A DNA stretch of 7,459 nucleotides, taken from Pseudomonadota bacterium (GTDB lineage Bacteria; Pseudomonadota; Gammaproteobacteria; Steroidobacterales; Steroidobacteraceae). A program made the position numbers and the translations under genes. This document shows, in pieces, positions 4,688 to 7,459 of this stretch. The notes under the pieces were generated by a model. It made no database searches. It was not told the origin of the DNA and saw only the letters and a program-made list of their open reading frames with translations. The stretch's first letter is position 1. Every line of letters begins with the position of its first letter. Location of the stretch: assembly GCA_021850555.1 (NCBI GenBank), contig JAJZLX010000305.1, forward strand, positions 1 to 7,459. The letters run 5' to 3'.

Positions 4688-5599
4688 ATGAAAGTCGTAC
4701 TGTTTTGCGGCGGGCTCGGCACTCGGCTGCGCGAGCACTCCGACACCATTCCCAAACCGCTGGTCAACATCGGCTATCGGCCGCTCATCTGGCACCTGAT
4801 GCGCTACTACGCGCACTATGGCCATACCGATTTCATCCTCGCGCTCGGCTATCACGGCCACCTGATCAGGGAGTACTTCCTGAACTACGACGAGTGCATG
4901 ACGAACGACTTCACCCTCAGCGACGGCGCCAGGACGCGCACGTTGCACGCGACCGACATCGACAATTGGCGCATCACGTTCGTGGACACCGGCCTGCACT
5001 CGAACATCGGCCAGCGCCTGCTCAGGGTGCGCCGGTACCTTGCCGGGGAGACCGAGTTCCTCGCCAATTACGCCGACGGGCTCTCGGACCTGCCGCTCGA
5101 TGATCTGATCGCGGACTTTCGGCGCCGGCGTGTCGTGACCACCCTCGCCTCGGTGCGCTCCCTGCAAAGCCAGCATGCGGTACAGGCCTCGGAAGACGGC
5201 CTGGTGCGCGCGATGAGACCGCTGCATAGGGATGATTTTCTCATCAATGGCGGCTTTTTCGCGATGCGGCGTGAGATCTTCGACTTCATCGAGGAAGGCG
5301 AGGAGCTGGTGGAGGCGCCCTTCGAGCGCCTCATCAGCAAGCAGCTGCTTGCGACCTATCGGTATCTCGGCTTCTGGCAGTCGATGGAGACGTTCAAGGA
5401 CAAGATCACCTTCGACCGCATGGAGGCGCGCGGAGAGTGTCCCTGGAAGGTGTGGCTTGCCGAGGAGCACCGCCATGAGGCCGCGATCCAGTCGCGCAGT
5501 CCCGAGGCGGCCGATCGCTCGATGTCCGACGGCCACGATCGCAGGCCGATTCAGATGCCCGTGAGCGGATTGAGCGGGCAGAAGGCCGCAGGGAAGTGA
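4688..5599 (+). CDS. Sugar nucleotidyltransferase, glucose-1-phosphate cytidylyltransferase (RfbF) type (303 aa)
   Basis: This enzyme would join NTP and a sugar-1-phosphate to make an NDP-sugar with release of pyrophosphate. The nucleotide-binding signature GGLGTRL (8-14) is followed by PKP with Lys23. ANYADGLSDL (126-135) carries Asp130, equivalent to the metal-binding Asp of YGDGVSD in RfbF. INGGFF (186-191) binds the sugar. GFWQSMETFKDK (228-239) and PWKVW (252-256) are hallmarks of the glucose-1-phosphate cytidylyltransferase branch rather than RmlA. The catalytic core ends near residue 256, matching the roughly 257 aa of classical RfbF. About 47 further residues, polar and low in structure, are an unusual C-terminal extension. 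An AGGGG at 4674-4678 lies 9 nt upstream of the ATG. It is the last gene of the rightward block. CTP as donor is inferred from family resemblance and needs testing. Confidence 0.88.
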   Translation: MKVVLFCGGLGTRLREHSDTIPKPLVNIGYRPLIWHLMRYYAHYGHTDFILALGYHGHLIREYFLNYDECMTNDFTLSDGARTRTLHATDIDNWRITFVDTGLHSNIGQRLLRVRRYLAGETEFLANYADGLSDLPLDDLIADFRRRRVVTTLASVRSLQSQHAVQASEDGLVRAMRPLHRDDFLINGGFFAMRREIFDFIEEGEELVEAPFERLISKQLLATYRYLGFWQSMETFKDKITFDRMEARGECPWKVWLAEEHRHEAAIQSRSPEAADRSMSDGHDRRPIQMPVSGLSGQKAAGK

Positions 5600-5667
5600 C
5601 TGCCGCCGTGGAACGATGTGCGGAACAAGGGTGTTGAGCGAGCGAGCGCCCGCGGCCGCCGATGGCC
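5600..5667. other. Short convergent junction between the two gene blocks
   Basis: The 68 nt between the facing stop codons contain three tandem GAGC units (5636-5647) and a palindromic GCGGCCGC (5652-5659). A GGCC...GGCC pairing is possible, but no stem followed by a T-run is seen on either strand, so no confident intrinsic terminator can be named for either block. Confidence 0.5.
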
Positions 5668-6867
5668 CTAACGCAGCAGCTCGTTGACGGTGTGCAGGTG
5701 CGTGTCGAGACCGAGACTCGCGAGGGATTGCGAGACTTCCTCGTAGTACGCGGGGTTCATGAGGATCACATGACGCGGCCGGAGCTCTTTGAGTCTTTCG
5801 GGGGCGTATACGGGCAATCCCGAAGCCGGAAGAAAGATGCCCTGGCGATGAGGATTCACATCGACCGCGCCGTCGATCACTTCCGGGTGCGCCAGCGCCG
5901 ACAGGAACCCGACGGTTTTTGAGTTGCCCTGCCAGATGATGAGCGGGTGAGACGGACTCTTGAGCTCACCGAGGGCGCTTTCGCAGCGCTGCAAGGAGGA
6001 CCGTACGTCAGCTGCGAACGAGCGATAGAGGGAGTGTTCGCCGCCGCAGTCAACCGGCTCCCGCAGGTCCGGGACCGGGCCGGCTTTTGCTTCGATCGAC
6101 AGGTACTGACCTTGAAACTCGTGGCCGAGTGCCAGGACGCGCAATCCGGCGAGCTCGAAGGCCCGCTGCAGGGTGGCGGCGGTGAAGTAGTTGCAGTGCT
6201 CGTAATAGATGTCCCAGAACGCACGCTCTGCGAATACGCGCTCCGCGTCCGGCAGGTCGAAGAGAACCACCCTGTCCGGCTCTCGAGCCGTCCACTGACC
6301 GAGCATTGCCAGGAAGCCGTGGACGTCGGGTATGTGCTCCAGCGTGTGCCGGCAGACGAGCGCATCGGCGCGCAGGTCGAGCATGCTCTGATCGAACAGG
6401 CGCGGTATCAGCTCGATTCCCTGCGGCAGGGTGCCGGGTGCGCGGTCCACATTGATCAGCGGGTCGACGCCGATGGCGTGGCCGACACCGGCGCTCATCA
6501 GCTGCTTGAGGAAGTCCCCGTCACCGCATCCTACCTCGAGCACCGTCTTGCCCTCGAGTCGGTGGCGGGAAACCATTGACCGCGCCATCGCGCCTGCATA
6601 GGCGTTGAAGTGCGCCGAGGCGGCCTGGGAACTTTCATATCTCGCGCCGAGCTCGCCGAGACGGGGGTCGAAGGTACGGTTGAAGGCAAAGCCGCAGCGC
6701 GCACAGGCGGTCAGATCGATCCGTCCGCATGCAACCTGTCGGGCCTGCGTGCAATCCTCAAATGCGGCGCAGCAGGTTACCGGAACGCTCTCGCGGCAAT
6801 AGAAGTCGGAGACTTCGGTGCCGCCGCAGAGCGGGCAAATTCCGCCGGATCGACTTTCGTATGTCAT
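5668..6867 (-). CDS. Zinc-binding SAM methyltransferase of the sugar C-methyltransferase type (399 aa)
   Basis: Three parts are visible. A zinc ribbon is formed by CPLC (11-14) and CARC (55-58). A SAM domain follows, with motif I VLEVGCGDGDFL (109-120), an acidic residue in GVDP (133-136) and CRHTLEHIPD (172-181). A C-terminal domain, with IIWQGNS (310-316) and VDVNPHRQGIFLP (336-348), resembles the Methyltransf_14 domain of sugar C-methyltransferases. YYEH (221-224) aligns with the Y-x-E-H site that provides the base in the NDP-sugar C3-methyltransferase TcaB9. The likely role is methylating a ketosugar carbon of a nucleotide sugar, forming a branched sugar. Motif I is the classical GxGxG type rather than the SNDG form common in TylC3/NovU enzymes, so another target atom is possible. 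ATG 6867 is chosen because longer readings run into the upstream gene; the ribosome site (GAGA, 10 nt away) is weak. Confidence 0.85.
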   Translation of the reverse strand: MTYESRSGGICPLCGGTEVSDFYCRESVPVTCCAAFEDCTQARQVACGRIDLTACARCGFAFNRTFDPRLGELGARYESSQAASAHFNAYAGAMARSMVSRHRLEGKTVLEVGCGDGDFLKQLMSAGVGHAIGVDPLINVDRAPGTLPQGIELIPRLFDQSMLDLRADALVCRHTLEHIPDVHGFLAMLGQWTAREPDRVVLFDLPDAERVFAERAFWDIYYEHCNYFTAATLQRAFELAGLRVLALGHEFQGQYLSIEAKAGPVPDLREPVDCGGEHSLYRSFAADVRSSLQRCESALGELKSPSHPLIIWQGNSKTVGFLSALAHPEVIDGAVDVNPHRQGIFLPASGLPVYAPERLKELRPRHVILMNPAYYEEVSQSLASLGLDTHLHTVNELLR

Positions 6868-6923
6868 ATGCTGATCGTCTCGGTGGAGGTGACCCTGGCA
6901 GCCTGGGACGCATGCTTTCCCGT

Positions 6924-7459
6924 TCAACCGGACAAGCGCTGGCGAGGGTGCAACGCCGTGTCCTCTGGGAGCTGCGAGGCCATTGCTTCGCGTGGGAGCG
7001 AATGTCCTCTGCCCCGGACCGAAGTCAGGAGCTCGTATGCGATGCGCGCCGTCCCCTTCAGTTTCCGCCGCCCGGATCCCGGGAGCTTCCACGCCTCGGT
7101 GTAGTGCTCTAAGCCGTCCAGTCGCCTGCCTGCGCGAATGAGTGACGTGGCTGCGTCAATCCAGGCCTTCACCAGCCGATCGTTCAATGCGGCACGCCGT
7201 GCGGGAGTGTCGACCTCGTTTTGCAGGGGCCGCAGCGCCTGCAGCTTGTCGAGCGCCATGAGCGAGGTGTCCCGCGTGGCATTGGAGTCGTGGCGGCGGA
7301 CTTCCGCGAGAACCTCCCGTGTAAAGGCCACCGGGCCGTGCATGAATACGTGCAAGACGAACTCCAGGTCCTGACATCTTCTCAGGAACTCGTTCAGCCG
7401 GAACTCGCCGATCAGGGCCCTGCGGAACAGCATGCACTGCATGTAGGCCGGGATTTCCT
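6924..7459 (-). CDS. Glycosyltransferase family 2, C-terminal part (enters from right edge)
   Basis: The frame is open to the window edge, giving 177 residues up to a TGA at 6926-6924. The visible start contains FRRALIGEF followed by RCQDLEFVLHVFMHGPVAF and EVRRHDSNATRD. These match the acceptor-binding D-x-E-F/D-W-x-L-x-L block and the R-R-H-x-x-N-x-T/S motif found near the end of many GT2 enzymes. The N-terminal nucleotide-binding half lies outside the window. The remaining about 115 residues are helical, polar and basic, without membrane segments. It lies 56 nt upstream of the C-methyltransferase-like gene on the same strand, so the two are probably co-transcribed leftward. The donor and acceptor cannot be inferred. 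The GT2 assignment rests on these C-terminal motifs only. Confidence 0.7.
   Translation of the reverse strand, partial: EIPAYMQCMLFRRALIGEFRLNEFLRRCQDLEFVLHVFMHGPVAFTREVLAEVRRHDSNATRDTSLMALDKLQALRPLQNEVDTPARRAALNDRLVKAWIDAATSLIRAGRRLDGLEHYTEAWKLPGSGRRKLKGTARIAYELLTSVRGRGHSLPREAMASQLPEDTALHPRQRLSG

Noticed and set aside
4091..5536. A 481-codon open frame on the minus strand opposite the SDR and nucleotidyltransferase
   Set aside because: It lies fully antisense to two genes with clear catalytic motifs, runs across their junction, and its product shows no recognisable motif. Long antisense frames are expected in GC-rich genes with biased third positions.
5636..5667. Convergent intrinsic terminator suggested by GCGGCCGC and GGCC repeats
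   Set aside because: The stems are only four bases and no T-run follows on either strand.
5947..6579. A 210-codon plus-strand frame within the C-methyltransferase gene
   Set aside because: It lies opposite the SAM motif and the Y-x-E-H region of the real gene, and its product has no recognisable features.

Overview
The window is a piece of a surface-glycan (O-antigen, capsule or exopolysaccharide type) gene cluster from a GC-rich bacterium, most likely a Pseudomonadota member. The evidence is high GC with GC-biased third codon positions, Shine-Dalgarno led genes packed with short gaps or overlaps, and the gene content itself: sugar nucleotidyltransferase, extended SDR, PIG-L deacetylase, two GT2 glycosyltransferases, two SAM methyltransferases and a 3,5-epimerase family gene. 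The genus cannot be read from this window, and no tRNA, rRNA, CRISPR array or recognisable insertion sequence is visible.

Layout. Positions 1-101 (minus) hold the first 33 codons of a dTDP-4-dehydrorhamnose 3,5-epimerase family gene that leaves the window on the left. An 838-base divergent intergenic region follows (102-939), with one good sigma70-like promoter and a run of inverted repeats. A rightward block then runs: SAM methyltransferase (940-1638), a 385-base gap, GT2 glycosyltransferase (2024-2920), PIG-L deacetylase (2949-3623), extended SDR (3620-4651, ATGA overlap with the deacetylase) and glucose-1-phosphate cytidylyltransferase-like enzyme (4688-5599). The last four genes look like one transcription unit. 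Facing it on the minus strand are a zinc-ribbon SAM methyltransferase of the sugar C-methyltransferase type (5668-6867) and, upstream of that, the C-terminal part of a second GT2 glycosyltransferase (6924-7459) that enters from the right edge.

How the genes may work together. The nucleotidyltransferase would activate a hexose-1-phosphate. The SDR (epimerase/reductase type, without the Asp-Glu pair of 4,6-dehydratases), the PIG-L deacetylase, the C-methyltransferase-like protein and possibly the 3,5-epimerase would tailor a nucleotide-bound or glycan-bound sugar. The GT2 enzymes would transfer sugars, and the small methyltransferase could methylate the glycan. No 4,6-dehydratase, flippase, polymerase or ABC transporter lies inside the window. 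A PIG-L deacetylase translationally coupled to an SDR and followed by a cytidylyltransferase-like enzyme does not match the textbook CDP-3,6-dideoxyhexose route. The final sugar is therefore the most interesting unknown here.
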